From: an uncultured Oxalicibacterium sp.
Lineage (GTDB): Bacteria; Pseudomonadota; Gammaproteobacteria; Burkholderiales; Burkholderiaceae_D
Assembly: GCF_913776015.1 (NCBI RefSeq)
Contig: NZ_CAJYMD010000074.1
Coordinates: 1 to 64,000 of the forward strand
DNA length: 64,000 nt
Direction of reading: 5' to 3'
Of the stretch, positions 54,918 to 64,000 are shown piece by piece (the stretch's first letter is position 1; each line of letters opens with the position of its first letter). The position numbers were made by a program, and so were the translations under genes. The notes below the pieces were generated by a model that searched no databases, was not told the DNA's origin, and saw only the letters and a list, made by a program, of their open reading frames with translations.

Positions 54918-56209
54918 CCAGCTTGCACAATCGTCATATCAAGCCATTGATTTTCGCTGGTCTCACCGGCGACAACTGGGGTCTGGAAGACTACGTCAAA
55001 CGTGGTGGTTACGAATCCCTGAAGCGTATTCTCAAAGAAGGCATGACGCCGGATCAGGTGATCGCGGAAGTCAAGGCATCCACACTGCGTGGTCGCGGTG
55101 GTGCAGGCTTCCCGAGCGGCTTGAAGTGGAGCTTCATGCCGAAGAATTACGAAGGTCAGAAATATGTGGTCTGTAATTCGGATGAGGGCGAGCCAGGTAC
55201 ATTCAAGGATCGTGACATCCTGCGTTACAACCCGCATTCCGTGATCGAGGGTATGACCATTGCTGCTTACGCGATGGGCGTGACGGTCGGCTACAACTAT
55301 ATTCACGGCGAGATTTTCGGCGAATACCAACGCTTTGAAGAAGCGCTGGAGCAGGCGCGCGCTGCGGGCTTCCTGGGCGATAACATTCTTGGTTCGTCGC
55401 ATAGCTTCCAGCTGCATGCTTTCCACGGTTACGGTGCGTATATCTGTGGTGAGGAGACCGCCTTGCTGGAATCGATCGAAGGCAAGAAAGGCCAGCCGCG
55501 TTTCAAGCCGCCTTTCCCTGCAAGCTACGGTCTGTTCGGCAAGCCGACCACGATCAACAATACCGAAACGTTCGCGGCAGTGCCATTCATTTTCCAGATT
55601 GGCGCAGAAGCCTATGCTGGCTTAGGCAAGCCAAACAACGGCGGTACAAAGATTTTCTCGGTTTCTGGTGATGTCACCAATCCGGGCAATTACGAGATTC
55701 CGCTGGGTACGCCTTTCTCCACGCTGCTGGAATTGGCTGGCGGCATGCGCGATGGCAAGAAGCTCAAGGCAGTCATTCCTGGCGGTTCGTCTGTGCCAGT
55801 CGTGCGTGGCGACGTCATGATGGCAACCGATATGGACTATGATTCGGTCGCGAAGGCCGGTTCGATGCTGGGTTCCGGTGCTGTCATCGTCATGGATGAA
55901 ACGCGTTGCATGGTCAAGTCCTTGCTGCGTTTGTCCTACTTCTATTTTGAAGAGTCGTGCGGTCAATGTACGCCATGCCGTGAAGGCACTGGCTGGTTGT
56001 ATCGCATGGTGCAGCGTATCGAAAACGGTCAAGGCAGAGCAGAAGACCTCGATATGCTCAATTCAATCGCCGACAACATCCAGGGCCGCACGATTTGCGC
56101 CCTCGGTGATGCCGCCGCGATGCCGGTTCGCGCAATGATCCAGCAGTTCCGCGACGAGTTCGTGTACCACATCGAGCATAAGCATTGCTTGGTGCCCGCT
56201 TACGTATAG
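54914..56209 (+). CDS. nuoF: NADH-quinone oxidoreductase subunit F (NuoF)
   Basis: This 431-residue NADH-oxidising subunit binds FMN and the 4Fe-4S cluster N3. Motifs: [17 protein letters not shown] (NADH/FMN), [20 protein letters not shown], and the N3 ligands in [15 protein letters not shown] plus the distal Cys in [12 protein letters not shown]. Length matches (about 430-445). It is translationally coupled to nuoE; nuoG follows after 59 bases. Confidence 0.98.
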   Translation: MTSLHNRHIKPLIFAGLTGDNWGLEDYVKRGGYESLKRILKEGMTPDQVIAEVKASTLRGRGGAGFPSGLKWSFMPKNYEGQKYVVCNSDEGEPGTFKDRDILRYNPHSVIEGMTIAAYAMGVTVGYNYIHGEIFGEYQRFEEALEQARAAGFLGDNILGSSHSFQLHAFHGYGAYICGEETALLESIEGKKGQPRFKPPFPASYGLFGKPTTINNTETFAAVPFIFQIGAEAYAGLGKPNNGGTKIFSVSGDVTNPGNYEIPLGTPFSTLLELAGGMRDGKKLKAVIPGGSSVPVVRGDVMMATDMDYDSVAKAGSMLGSGAVIVMDETRCMVKSLLRLSYFYFEESCGQCTPCREGTGWLYRMVQRIENGQGRAEDLDMLNSIADNIQGRTICALGDAAAMPVRAMIQQFRDEFVYHIEHKHCLVPAYV

Positions 56210-56268
56210 CAGCCCTCACTTAGTACATTGATACCTAGTGAGAACACTGACGCAGAAAAAGCAAAGCC

Positions 56269-58605
56269 ATGGTTGAAATTGAAATAGACGGCAAGAAAGT
56301 CGAAGTGCAGGAAGGCAGCATGGTAATGGATGCTGCCAACAAGCTCGGCACATACATTCCGCATTTTTGCTATCACAAGAAACTCTCCATCGCGGCCAAC
56401 TGCCGCATGTGCCTGGTCGAGGTTGAGAAAGCACCGAAGCCATTGCCGGCCTGCGCGACGCCTGTCTCGCAAGGCATGATCGTTCGCTCGAACAGCGAAA
56501 AAGCGGTCAAGGCGCAAAAAGGCGTGATGGAATTCCTCCTCATCAACCATCCGTTGGATTGCCCGATCTGCGATCAGGGCGGTGAATGCCAACTGCAGGA
56601 TCTGGCCGTCGGCTATGGTGACTCTTCCTCGCGCTACGAAGAAGAGAAGCGCGTCGTGGTGCCGAAAGATGTTGGTCCGCTGATCTCGATGCAGGAAATG
56701 AGCCGTTGCATTCACTGCACCCGCTGCGTTCGCTTCGGTCAGGAAATTGCCGGCGTCATGGAATTCGGCATGTTGAATCGCGGCGAGCACGCCGAGATCA
56801 CCTCGTTCGTGGGCAAGACCGTCGATTCCGAACTGTCGGGCAACATGATCGATCTGTGCCCGGTTGGCGCACTGACGTCCAAACCTTTCCGTTATAGCGC
56901 CCGTACCTGGGAACTGTCGCGTCGCAAGTCCGTCAGCCCACACGATGGTCTGGGTGCCAACCTGATCGTTCAGGTCAAGGCAGGTAAGGTCATGCGCGTG
57001 CTGCCGCTGGAAAACGAAGATGTCAACGAATGCTGGATTTCGGACAAGGATCGTTTTGCCTACGAAGGTTTGAACAGCGCAGATCGTCTGACTAATCCGA
57101 TGATCAAGCAGGATGGCAAGTGGCAGGAAACCGATTGGCAGACGGCGCTTGAGTATGTTGCTCATGGTCTGCGCAATATCCGTCACGAGCATGGTGCCGA
57201 TTCGATCGCTGCATTGGCGACCCCGAATTCAACGCTAGAAGAACTGTCGCTGCTGCAGAAGCTGGTGCGCGGTATGGGTTCCGAAAACATTGATTTCCGT
57301 CCACGTCAGGCTGATGCCTCGCTGGATGCATCGATCAAGCCATGGCTGGGTATGTCGATCAACGAATTTGCATCGCTCAAGCGCGCATTCGTGATCGGTT
57401 CGTTCCTGCGCAAGGATCATCCATTGCTGGCAGCGCGTTTGCGTCTGGCAGTGAAGGGTGGTGCAAATGTCAGCATCCTGCACGCAACGGACGATGATCT
57501 GTTGATGCCGATTGCCAACAAGATGATCAAGGCACCATCCGAATGGCTGGCTGCGCTGGGTGAAGTCATTGCTGCGGTTGCGGAAGCACGTGGTGTTGCA
57601 GCGCCTGCCGGTTTCACGGGTATTGTCGCATCGGCTGAAGCCAAGCAGATCGCTGCCAGCCTGTTGTCTGGTGAGCCGAAAGCCGTGTTGTTGGGTAACG
57701 CCGTACTGCAGCATCCTGAAGCCGCACAATTGCATGCTGCAGCACAATGGATTGCACAGAACACTGAAGCCAAGTTCGGTTTCCTGACCGAAGCGGCAAA
57801 TACGGTCGGCGGTTATCTGGCCAATGCCACACCCGGTCAAAACGGTGCCAACGCTGTACAGATGTTTGCGCAACCACGTAAAGCATATGTGTTGTTGAAT
57901 GTTGAGCCTGAACTCGACTGCTTCAATCCACAAGCTGCGCGCGCTGCCTTGAATCAGGCGGACATGGTTGTCGTCATGTCGGCATTCAAACACGGCAACG
58001 ACTTTGCCGATGTCATGCTGCCGATCACGCCGTTCTCGGAAACCTCGGGTACGTTCGTCAACTGCGAAGGTCGTGCACAAAGCTTCAACGGTACAGTCAA
58101 GGCGCTGGGTGATGCGCGTCCGGGCTGGAAGGTGTTGCGCGTGTTGGGTAATCTGCTCGAACTCGGCGGTTTCGATTACGAAACCTCGGAAGCGATCCGC
58201 AACGAAATCATCGGTGCCAACGCACCTGCAGAAGCCAATCTGCAACCACGTCTGAACAACATCGGTAAAGTTGCGCCGCAAGCTGTTGCAGCCTCTGCCG
58301 GTTCGCTGGAGCGCGTGGCTGATGTTTCGATTTACGCCACCGATGCGATTGTGCGTCGTTCGGAGCCATTGCAACAAACGCGTGATGGCGCTGCACCGCA
58401 GGCATGGCTGTCGGCTGATCTGGCTGCAAAGCTGGGGTTGGCTGCTGGCGAGCAAATCAAGGTAGTGCAGGGTAGTGGTAGTGCCGTACTGGTTGCTGCA
58501 GTCGACAAGGCCTTGCCAGTTAATGTAGTGCGCGTGGCCGCAGGACATCAGTCCACCGCCGGCCTCGGCGCGATGTTCGGTCCTATCAGCGTGGAGAAAG
58601 CGTAA
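56269..58605 (+). CDS. nuoG: NADH-quinone oxidoreductase subunit G (NuoG)
   Basis: This 778-residue subunit relays electrons from NuoF. Cluster ligands: C34, C45, C48, C62 for the 2Fe-2S N1b; HxxxC98xxC101x5C107 for N5; and [12 protein letters not shown] with a later LCPVG for N4. The additional N7 cysteines found in E. coli NuoG (CxxCxxxC plus one) are missing, the region reading [10 protein letters not shown]. Length is between mitochondrial (about 700) and E. coli (908) forms. The stop shares a base with nuoH (TAATG). Confidence 0.97.
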   Translation: MVEIEIDGKKVEVQEGSMVMDAANKLGTYIPHFCYHKKLSIAANCRMCLVEVEKAPKPLPACATPVSQGMIVRSNSEKAVKAQKGVMEFLLINHPLDCPICDQGGECQLQDLAVGYGDSSSRYEEEKRVVVPKDVGPLISMQEMSRCIHCTRCVRFGQEIAGVMEFGMLNRGEHAEITSFVGKTVDSELSGNMIDLCPVGALTSKPFRYSARTWELSRRKSVSPHDGLGANLIVQVKAGKVMRVLPLENEDVNECWISDKDRFAYEGLNSADRLTNPMIKQDGKWQETDWQTALEYVAHGLRNIRHEHGADSIAALATPNSTLEELSLLQKLVRGMGSENIDFRPRQADASLDASIKPWLGMSINEFASLKRAFVIGSFLRKDHPLLAARLRLAVKGGANVSILHATDDDLLMPIANKMIKAPSEWLAALGEVIAAVAEARGVAAPAGFTGIVASAEAKQIAASLLSGEPKAVLLGNAVLQHPEAAQLHAAAQWIAQNTEAKFGFLTEAANTVGGYLANATPGQNGANAVQMFAQPRKAYVLLNVEPELDCFNPQAARAALNQADMVVVMSAFKHGNDFADVMLPITPFSETSGTFVNCEGRAQSFNGTVKALGDARPGWKVLRVLGNLLELGGFDYETSEAIRNEIIGANAPAEANLQPRLNNIGKVAPQAVAASAGSLERVADVSIYATDAIVRRSEPLQQTRDGAAPQAWLSADLAAKLGLAAGEQIKVVQGSGSAVLVAAVDKALPVNVVRVAAGHQSTAGLGAMFGPISVEKA

Positions 58606-59678
58606 TGGATCAAGTGTTGTTGTCCATCCACGCAGCTGGGGACTCTTTTTTCGGCTATTACTGGCCGTTGGTGTGGAATCTAGTCAAGATCATTGCGATC
58701 GTTGCGCCACTGATGGGTGCCGTTGCCTACATGACTTTGTGGGAACGTAAGCTGATCGGCTGGATGCACGTGCGTCTCGGCCCTAACCGTACCGGTCCTC
58801 TCGGTCTGCTGCAGCCAATCGCCGACGGCGTCAAGTTGCTGCTCAAGGAAGTCGTTGTTCCGGCCAAGTCGAACAAAGCCTTGTTCGTGATTGCGCCAGT
58901 GATGACCATCATGCCGTCGCTGGTAGCATGGGCCGTGATTCCTTTTGGCCCGGAAACTGCACTGGCTAACGTGAATGCCGGCCTGCTGTTCGTGATGGCG
59001 ATCACGTCGCTGGAAGTCTACGGCATCATCATCGCCGGCTGGGCATCGAACTCGAAGTACGCATTCCTCGGTGCGATGCGCGCATCCGCTCAGATGATTT
59101 CGTATGAAATCGCGATGGGCTTCTGTCTGGTCGTGATTCTGATGGTGTCAGGTTCGATGAATCTGATCGACGTCGTGAACACGCAAACGCAAGGTCGTTT
59201 CGCCGACATGGGCTTGAATTTCCTGTCGTGGAACTGGTTGCCGCTGCTGCCGTTGTTCATCATCTATGTCGTATCCGGCACTGCTGAATTGAACCGTCAT
59301 CCGTTCGACGTAGTGGAAGGCGAGTCGGAGATCGTTGCCGGTCACATGGTCGAATATTCGGGTATGTCGTTCGCGATGTTCTTCCTGGCCGAATACGCCA
59401 ACATGTGGCTGATTTCGATCCTGACCGCATTGATGTTCCTAGGCGGCTGGGCAGCACCGTTTGATTTCGCGCCATTCACCTGGGTTCCAGGATGGATCTG
59501 GCTAGGTTTGAAGACGTTTTTCATCATTTCGTGTTTCGTCTGGTTCCGTGCATCGTTCCCACGCTACCGCTATGACCAGATCATGCGTTTGGGCTGGAAA
59601 GTGTTCATTCCGCTCACATTGGTATGGTTCCTGGTCGTCGCGATCTGGATGAAGACGCCACTGAATATCTGGCATTAA
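58605..59678 (+). CDS. nuoH: NADH-quinone oxidoreductase subunit H (NuoH)
   Basis: This 357-residue membrane subunit with about 8 helices lines the quinone entry channel. Motifs: [40 protein letters not shown], and [20 protein letters not shown] with [20 protein letters not shown]. Length is as expected (about 350). Confidence 0.98.
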   Translation: MDQVLLSIHAAGDSFFGYYWPLVWNLVKIIAIVAPLMGAVAYMTLWERKLIGWMHVRLGPNRTGPLGLLQPIADGVKLLLKEVVVPAKSNKALFVIAPVMTIMPSLVAWAVIPFGPETALANVNAGLLFVMAITSLEVYGIIIAGWASNSKYAFLGAMRASAQMISYEIAMGFCLVVILMVSGSMNLIDVVNTQTQGRFADMGLNFLSWNWLPLLPLFIIYVVSGTAELNRHPFDVVEGESEIVAGHMVEYSGMSFAMFFLAEYANMWLISILTALMFLGGWAAPFDFAPFTWVPGWIWLGLKTFFIISCFVWFRASFPRYRYDQIMRLGWKVFIPLTLVWFLVVAIWMKTPLNIWH

Positions 59679-59706
59679 TCAAGGCTGAGTAAAGAGGAAG
59701 CCAAAG

Positions 59707-60195
59707 ATGGAAGCAATCAAGGATTTTTTCAGCAGCCTGATGCTGCGCGAGCTCTTGAAGGGCATGGCGCTGACGGGTCGCTACATGTTTGCGCGTAAGG
59801 TTACGGTGCAATTTCCCGAAGAAAAGACGCCGCAATCGGTTCGTTTTCGCGGTCTGCACGCCTTGCGTCGCTACCCGAATGGGGAAGAGCGCTGCATCGC
59901 TTGCAAACTGTGTGAAGCCGTTTGCCCTGCGATGGCGATTTCGATTGAATCCGATCAGCGTGCTGACGGTACGCGTCGTACCACGCGTTACGACATCGAT
60001 CTGACCAAGTGCATTTTCTGCGGTTTCTGCGAAGAGTCGTGCCCGGTCGATTCGATCGTCGAAACGCATATTCTCGAATATCACGGTGAAAAGCGCGGTG
60101 ACCTGTACTACACCAAGGAAATGCTGCTTGCCGTTGGCGATCGTTTCGAACCCGAAATCGCCGCTGCTCGCGCCGCCGATGCGGCCTATCGTTGA
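59707..60195 (+). CDS. nuoI: NADH-quinone oxidoreductase subunit I (NuoI)
   Basis: This 162-residue ferredoxin-like subunit carries the two 4Fe-4S clusters N6a and N6b. Both ligand motifs are intact: [16 protein letters not shown] and [16 protein letters not shown]. An amphipathic N-terminal helix anchors it to the membrane arm. AGAGGAAG lies upstream of the ATG. Confidence 0.98.
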   Translation: MEAIKDFFSSLMLRELLKGMALTGRYMFARKVTVQFPEEKTPQSVRFRGLHALRRYPNGEERCIACKLCEAVCPAMAISIESDQRADGTRRTTRYDIDLTKCIFCGFCEESCPVDSIVETHILEYHGEKRGDLYYTKEMLLAVGDRFEPEIAAARAADAAYR

Positions 60196-60235
60196 TTAAT
60201 CACTTGGCGGCATTGCGCTGACTTTCTGGCTGAAT

Positions 60236-60880
60236 ATGGACTTTACAACTGCTCTTTTCTACGCGTTTGCAGCGATCCTCGTGTTCGCAGCGATACGCGT
60301 CATTACCGATCGCAATCCGGTGCATGCGGCATTGTATTTGGTGCTGTCGTTCGCTTCGGCATCGGCACTCTGGATGCTGATCAAGGCCGAGTTCCTGTCG
60401 ATCGTTCTGGTGCTCGTCTACGTCGGTGCCGTTATGGTGCTGTTCCTGTTCGTTGTGATGATGGTGGATATCAAGCTCAGCAAGCTGCGTGAAGGCTTCT
60501 GGGGTTACCTGCCACTGGCCGCAACGGTTGGCGTCATCATCGTGCTGGAAATGGCTGCGGTTCTCTTCCAGGCCTTCTGGAAAAACCACGTCGACGTGCC
60601 AGCCGGTGCAGACATGATTGGCAACACCAAGGAACTGGGCAAGCTGATCTACACGGACTATCTGTATGCGTTTGAACTCGCTGGTTTGCTGCTGCTGGTT
60701 GGCATGGTTGCCGCGGTGGCGCTGACCATGCGCAAACGTAAAGACAGCAAATACTTCGCACCTGGCGACGCAGTACGTGTTCGTGCAGCCGATCGTGTTC
60801 GCATCGTCAAGATGAAAGCCGAATCGACGCGCGACAGTGGCGACAATCAATCCGCTGCCCCGTCGGCAGAACAAAAATAA
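60236..60880 (+). CDS. nuoJ: NADH-quinone oxidoreductase subunit J (NuoJ)
   Basis: This 214-residue membrane subunit has five helices; the conserved [20 protein letters not shown] and [20 protein letters not shown] cover helices 2-3, which include the pi-bulge region. The C-terminal about 50 residues are a charged cytoplasmic or periplasmic tail ([20 protein letters not shown]). It precedes nuoK by 10 bases. Confidence 0.96.
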   Translation: MDFTTALFYAFAAILVFAAIRVITDRNPVHAALYLVLSFASASALWMLIKAEFLSIVLVLVYVGAVMVLFLFVVMMVDIKLSKLREGFWGYLPLAATVGVIIVLEMAAVLFQAFWKNHVDVPAGADMIGNTKELGKLIYTDYLYAFELAGLLLLVGMVAAVALTMRKRKDSKYFAPGDAVRVRAADRVRIVKMKAESTRDSGDNQSAAPSAEQK

Positions 60881-60890
60881 GGGGAGTGTT

Positions 60891-61199
60891 GTGGAGTTAT
60901 CGCTCGTTCATTATCTGATTCTCGGCGCGATTCTGTTCGCGATCTCGATAGTCGGTATTTTTCTGAATCGCAAGAACATCATTATCCTGTTGATGGCCAT
61001 CGAACTGATGCTGTTGGCAGTGAATATGAATTTCGTGGCGTTTTCCTATTATCTGGGAGATGCGGCGGGACAGATTTTCGTCTTCTTCATTCTGACCGTG
61101 GCAGCTGCTGAAGCAGCGATCGGTCTGGCCATTCTGGTATCGCTGTTCCGTACGCTGGATACCATCAATGTGGAAGATCTCGATAGCCTCAAAGGCTGA
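60891..61199 (+). CDS. nuoK: NADH-quinone oxidoreductase subunit K (NuoK)
   Basis: This 102-residue three-helix antiporter-like subunit equals the family length. GTG 60891 is chosen: GGGGAG lies 4 bases upstream and the product then begins [13 protein letters not shown] as in related NuoK. The key Glu residues of helices 2 and 3 are in [20 protein letters not shown] and [20 protein letters not shown]. It lies between nuoJ and nuoL. Confidence 0.96.
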   Translation: MELSLVHYLILGAILFAISIVGIFLNRKNIIILLMAIELMLLAVNMNFVAFSYYLGDAAGQIFVFFILTVAAAEAAIGLAILVSLFRTLDTINVEDLDSLKG

Positions 61200-61227
61200 T
61201 TCCGAACAATAACGAATAAGGTTCATC

Positions 61228-63318
61228 ATGGCGGGGCAACTTAACCCTAACCTCCTTCTGGTCGTACCTCTGGCGCCGCTCGTCGGCTCCATGATCGCCG
61301 GCCTGTTTGGTACCAAATTTTTTGGCAATCTGATTGGTCGCAAGACGTCGCATACCGTGACGATTCTCGGCGTCCTGATCGCGTTCATCCTGTCCGCGCA
61401 CACCTTCATGCAGGTCATGGACGGCGCGACCTTCAATGGCAGCGTCTACACCTGGTTGACGGTCGCCGGAATGAAGATGGAAGTCGGCTTCCTGGTCGAC
61501 AGCCTGACGGCAATGATGATGTGCGTCGTGACCTTCGTGTCGCTGATGGTCCACATCTACACAATTGGCTACATGGAAGAAGACGAAGGCTACAACCGCT
61601 TCTTCTCTTACATCTCGCTGTTCACGTTCTCGATGTTGATGCTGGTCATGAGCAACAACTTCCTGCAACTGTTCTTCGGCTGGGAAGCCGTGGGTCTGGT
61701 GTCGTATCTGCTGATCGGTTTCTGGTACAAGAAGCCAACCGCGATTTTCGCCAACATGAAAGCCTTCCTGGTCAACCGTGTAGGTGACTTCGGCTTTATT
61801 CTCGGTATCGGTCTGCTGCTGGCTTATGCCGGTTCGATGGATTACGCGGAAGTCTTCGCGAAGAAGGGCGAACTCGCACAACTGACTTTGCCTGGTACGG
61901 ATTGGGCATTGCTGACCGTGGCTTGTATCTGCCTGTTCATCGGTGCCATGGGTAAATCGGCTCAGTTTCCGCTGCATGTGTGGTTGCCTGATTCGATGGA
62001 AGGTCCAACCCCGATTTCCGCTCTGATTCACGCCGCAACCATGGTTACCGCAGGTATCTTCATGGTCTCGCGTATGTCGCCATTGTTTGAACTGTCGGAT
62101 ACCGCTCTGTCGTTCATCCTCGTTATCGGTTCGATCACGGCGCTGTTCATGGGTTTCCTCGGCATCATCCAGAACGATATCAAGCGCGTGGTTGCCTACT
62201 CGACGCTGTCGCAGCTCGGCTACATGACGGTGGCACTCGGTGCATCGGCGTACTCTGTCGCTGTATTCCACCTGATGACCCACGCATTCTTCAAGGCGCT
62301 GCTGTTCCTTGCTGCGGGTTCCGTCATCATCGGTATGCATCATGATCAAGACATCCGCAACATGGGTGGTCTGCGCAAGTACATGCCGATCACTTGGATC
62401 ACGTCGTTGCTGGGCTCGCTGGCTCTGATCGGTACGCCACTGTTCTCGGGTTTCTACTCGAAGGACAGCATCATCGAGGCAGTGCATGCTACCCATATCT
62501 GGGGTTCCGGCTTCGCCAATTTCGCCGTGCTGGCTGGTGTCTTCGTGACGGCTTTCTATTCGTTCCGTATGTACTTCCTCGTGTTCCACGGTGAAGAGCG
62601 TTTCGGCAAAGAGCATGCTCACCATGATGACCATGCACATGCCAAGGCACATGATGATCACCATGCGCATGACGATCATGCACACGATGACCACGCCCAT
62701 GACGAACATCATGGTTTGGCACCAGGTCAGAAACCGCACGAGTCGCCATGGGTTGTTACCTTGCCGTTGATTTTGCTGGCCATTCCTTCGGTGCTGATTG
62801 GCTACATCGCGATCGAACCAATGCTGCATGGCACCTTCTTCAAGGATGTGATCTTTGTCGATCCTAAGCATGGTGCAATGGCAGAACTGAACGAAATGTT
62901 CCATGGTGCAATGGCGATGGCCATTCATGGTCTGCAAACCTTGCCATTCTGGCTTGCATTTGCAGGTGTGGCTTCTGCCTACTACTGCTACATGATCAAT
63001 CCACGTGTTCCTGCATGGTTCTACGACAAGTTCCGTGCAATCCACACGTTGCTCGAGAACAAGTACTACATGGACAAGTTCAACGAGTTCTTCTGGGCCG
63101 GTGGTGCGCGTCTGCTCGGTAGCGGTCTGTCGAATGTCGGTGACAAGACCCTCATCGACGGCCTGATCGTCAACGGTAGCGCCAAGGCAGTGGGTTGGTT
63201 CTCGCGCGTGATTCGTGTGCTGCAGACCGGTTACATCTATCACTACGCGTTTGTCATGATTCTCGGTGTGTTGGGTTTCCTGATTTACTTCCTGCCATTC
63301 CCATCGTTCGCCAAATAA
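61228..63318 (+). CDS. nuoL: NADH-quinone oxidoreductase subunit L (NuoL)
   Basis: This 696-residue antiporter-like proton-pumping subunit has the typical YMEEDEGYNRFFSYISLFTF, NNFLQLFFGWEAVGLVSYLL, and KSAQFPLHVWLPDSMEGPTP motifs, and a long C-terminal lateral helix. It is longer than E. coli NuoL (613) because of a His/Asp-rich insertion at about residues 462-496, between HGEERFGKEH and GLAPGQKPHESPW. It is the next to last gene in the window. Confidence 0.98.
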   Translation: MAGQLNPNLLLVVPLAPLVGSMIAGLFGTKFFGNLIGRKTSHTVTILGVLIAFILSAHTFMQVMDGATFNGSVYTWLTVAGMKMEVGFLVDSLTAMMMCVVTFVSLMVHIYTIGYMEEDEGYNRFFSYISLFTFSMLMLVMSNNFLQLFFGWEAVGLVSYLLIGFWYKKPTAIFANMKAFLVNRVGDFGFILGIGLLLAYAGSMDYAEVFAKKGELAQLTLPGTDWALLTVACICLFIGAMGKSAQFPLHVWLPDSMEGPTPISALIHAATMVTAGIFMVSRMSPLFELSDTALSFILVIGSITALFMGFLGIIQNDIKRVVAYSTLSQLGYMTVALGASAYSVAVFHLMTHAFFKALLFLAAGSVIIGMHHDQDIRNMGGLRKYMPITWITSLLGSLALIGTPLFSGFYSKDSIIEAVHATHIWGSGFANFAVLAGVFVTAFYSFRMYFLVFHGEERFGKEHAHHDDHAHAKAHDDHHAHDDHAHDDHAHDEHHGLAPGQKPHESPWVVTLPLILLAIPSVLIGYIAIEPMLHGTFFKDVIFVDPKHGAMAELNEMFHGAMAMAIHGLQTLPFWLAFAGVASAYYCYMINPRVPAWFYDKFRAIHTLLENKYYMDKFNEFFWAGGARLLGSGLSNVGDKTLIDGLIVNGSAKAVGWFSRVIRVLQTGYIYHYAFVMILGVLGFLIYFLPFPSFAK

Positions 63319-63339
63319 GTTAGCGAAGCAAATAAAAAT

Positions 63340-64000
63340 ATGATGCAGTCAACATTTCCTATTTTGAGTCTCGCGATCTGGTTGCCGATTGCGTTTGGCG
63401 TCCTGGTTCTGGCGATCGGCCGTGATGACAATCCCGGTCTGTCGCGCAGTATTTCGCTGGTTGGTTCGATTGCCAGCTTCCTTGTTACGTTGCCGCTGAT
63501 TACCGGCTTCGACAAGGCTGCGCATGGCATGCAGTTTGTCGAAAAGCGCAACTGGATCGAGATTTTCAATATCAACTACTCGCTGGGCGTTGATGGCCTG
63601 TCGATGTGGTTCGTCGTGTTGACGGCCTTCATCACGATTTTCGTCGTGATCGCCGCATGGGAAGTCATCGAGAAACGCGTCTCCCAGTACATGGGCGCAT
63701 TCCTGATTCTGTCGGGCATCATGATCGGCGTTTTCTGCGCGCTGGACGGCATGCTGTTCTACGTGTTCTTCGAATCGACGCTGATTCCGATGTTTATCAT
63801 CATCGGTGTATGGGGTGGTGCGAACCGCGTCTACGCATCGATCAAGCTGTTCCTTTACACCTTCATGGGTTCGCTGCTCATGCTGGTTGCGATGCTGTAC
63901 CTGTACTTCAAATCGGGTAACAGTTTTGACATCCTCGCATGGCATGCTCTGCCATTGCAGATGAACGAACAGGTTTTGATTTTCCTGGCATTCCTGATGG
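63340..64000 (+). CDS. nuoM: NADH-quinone oxidoreductase subunit M (NuoM), 5' part only
   Basis: The frame is open from ATG 63340 to the window end (220 codons). It encodes antiporter-like transmembrane segments with SLGVDGLSMWFVVLTAFITI (about residues 82-101) and LFYVFFESTLIPMFIIIGVW (about 137-156), both highly conserved in NuoM. The first two codons are ATG ATG, and either could be used. The rest of nuoM and nuoN should lie beyond the window. Confidence 0.96.
   Translation, partial: MMQSTFPILSLAIWLPIAFGVLVLAIGRDDNPGLSRSISLVGSIASFLVTLPLITGFDKAAHGMQFVEKRNWIEIFNINYSLGVDGLSMWFVVLTAFITIFVVIAAWEVIEKRVSQYMGAFLILSGIMIGVFCALDGMLFYVFFESTLIPMFIIIGVWGGANRVYASIKLFLYTFMGSLLMLVAMLYLYFKSGNSFDILAWHALPLQMNEQVLIFLAFLM

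Noticed and set aside
57235-58548. 437-codon minus-strand open frame opposite nuoG
   Set aside because: Shadow of nuoG with Cys/Arg/Gln-rich composition and no recognisable domain.
62611-62715. Tandem DNA repeat within nuoL
   Set aside because: The repetition is at the amino acid level with varied codons and irregular spacing, so it is not a DNA tandem repeat.
61189-63243. 684-codon open frame on the minus strand opposite nuoL
   Set aside because: It is antisense to a fully conserved NuoL, its His/Arg/Gln-rich composition is the mirror of the nuoL codon pattern, and no known motifs appear.
1-64000. CRISPR array, insertion sequences, prophage, attachment sites
   Set aside because: Scanning by eye gave no regularly spaced direct repeats, no transposase or integrase frames and no phage genes. 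The single tRNA gene has no repeated 3' end downstream.

Overview
The window reads as chromosomal core sequence of a motile betaproteobacterium, most likely Oxalobacteraceae and Herminiimonas-like. I infer this from gene content and order (rpsO-pnp, then tpiA-secG-tRNA-Leu-nuoA-M), moderate GC, proteobacterial flagellar genes with candidate FlhDC and sigma-28 signals, and an OxlT-type oxalate/formate antiporter. No database search was possible, so the genus is an inference.

Region 1 (1-28200) is a nearly continuous flagellar cluster. A plus-strand block, flgD(partial)-E-F-G-H-I-J-K-L, encodes hook cap, hook, distal rod, P and L rings, rod muramidase and hook-filament junction proteins. It meets a minus-strand block, fliF-G-H-I-J-K then fliL-M-N-O-P-Q-R, at a shared bidirectional terminator. 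The minus block encodes MS ring, switch, export ATPase, hook-length ruler, stator-associated FliL, C-ring and export gate. fliE is divergent from fliF. Beyond it, on the minus strand, lie fliC, flaG, fliD, fliS, fliT, a second FliK-like gene, a stand-alone FlhB C-terminal domain and a YcgR/PilZ flagellar brake. A near-consensus sigma-28 promoter precedes fliC, a weaker one precedes flgK, and candidate FlhDC sites lie upstream of fliL and between fliF and fliE.

Region 2 (28500-32450) holds a GGDEF diguanylate cyclase, a NarL-type response regulator and a PAS-containing NarX-type sensor kinase, all on the minus strand. The cyclase and YcgR flank the filament genes and could form a local c-di-GMP motility circuit. 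The sensor kinase frame continues upstream of its first conventional start codon, which is odd.

Region 3 (32580-38070) is an imuA-imuB-dnaE2 SOS mutagenesis cassette headed by a consensus LexA box. Region 4 (38180-47330) is mixed housekeeping and accessory sequence: a PPOX-type flavoprotein, an Mla-like lipid transport locus (permease, MCE protein, lipoprotein) with no ATPase gene, a DUF2970 protein, an AHSA1/SRPBCC protein, hisC, an RsuA-family pseudouridine synthase, a small exported protein behind an AT-rich leader with two dyads, the antiporter gene, and a BamE-like lipoprotein.

Region 5 (47360-64000) is rpsO, pnp, tpiA, secG, tRNA-Leu(GAG), and the respiratory complex I operon nuoA to nuoM, where the window ends inside nuoM. 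NuoG lacks the N7 cluster cysteines and NuoL carries a His/Asp-rich insertion.

I found no CRISPR array, insertion sequence, prophage or clear genomic island. Nothing here is convincingly a wholly new system. The best leads are the non-canonical start of the sensor kinase, the second FliK plus FlhB-domain pair, the ATPase-less MCE locus, and several perfect dyads in intergenic regions.
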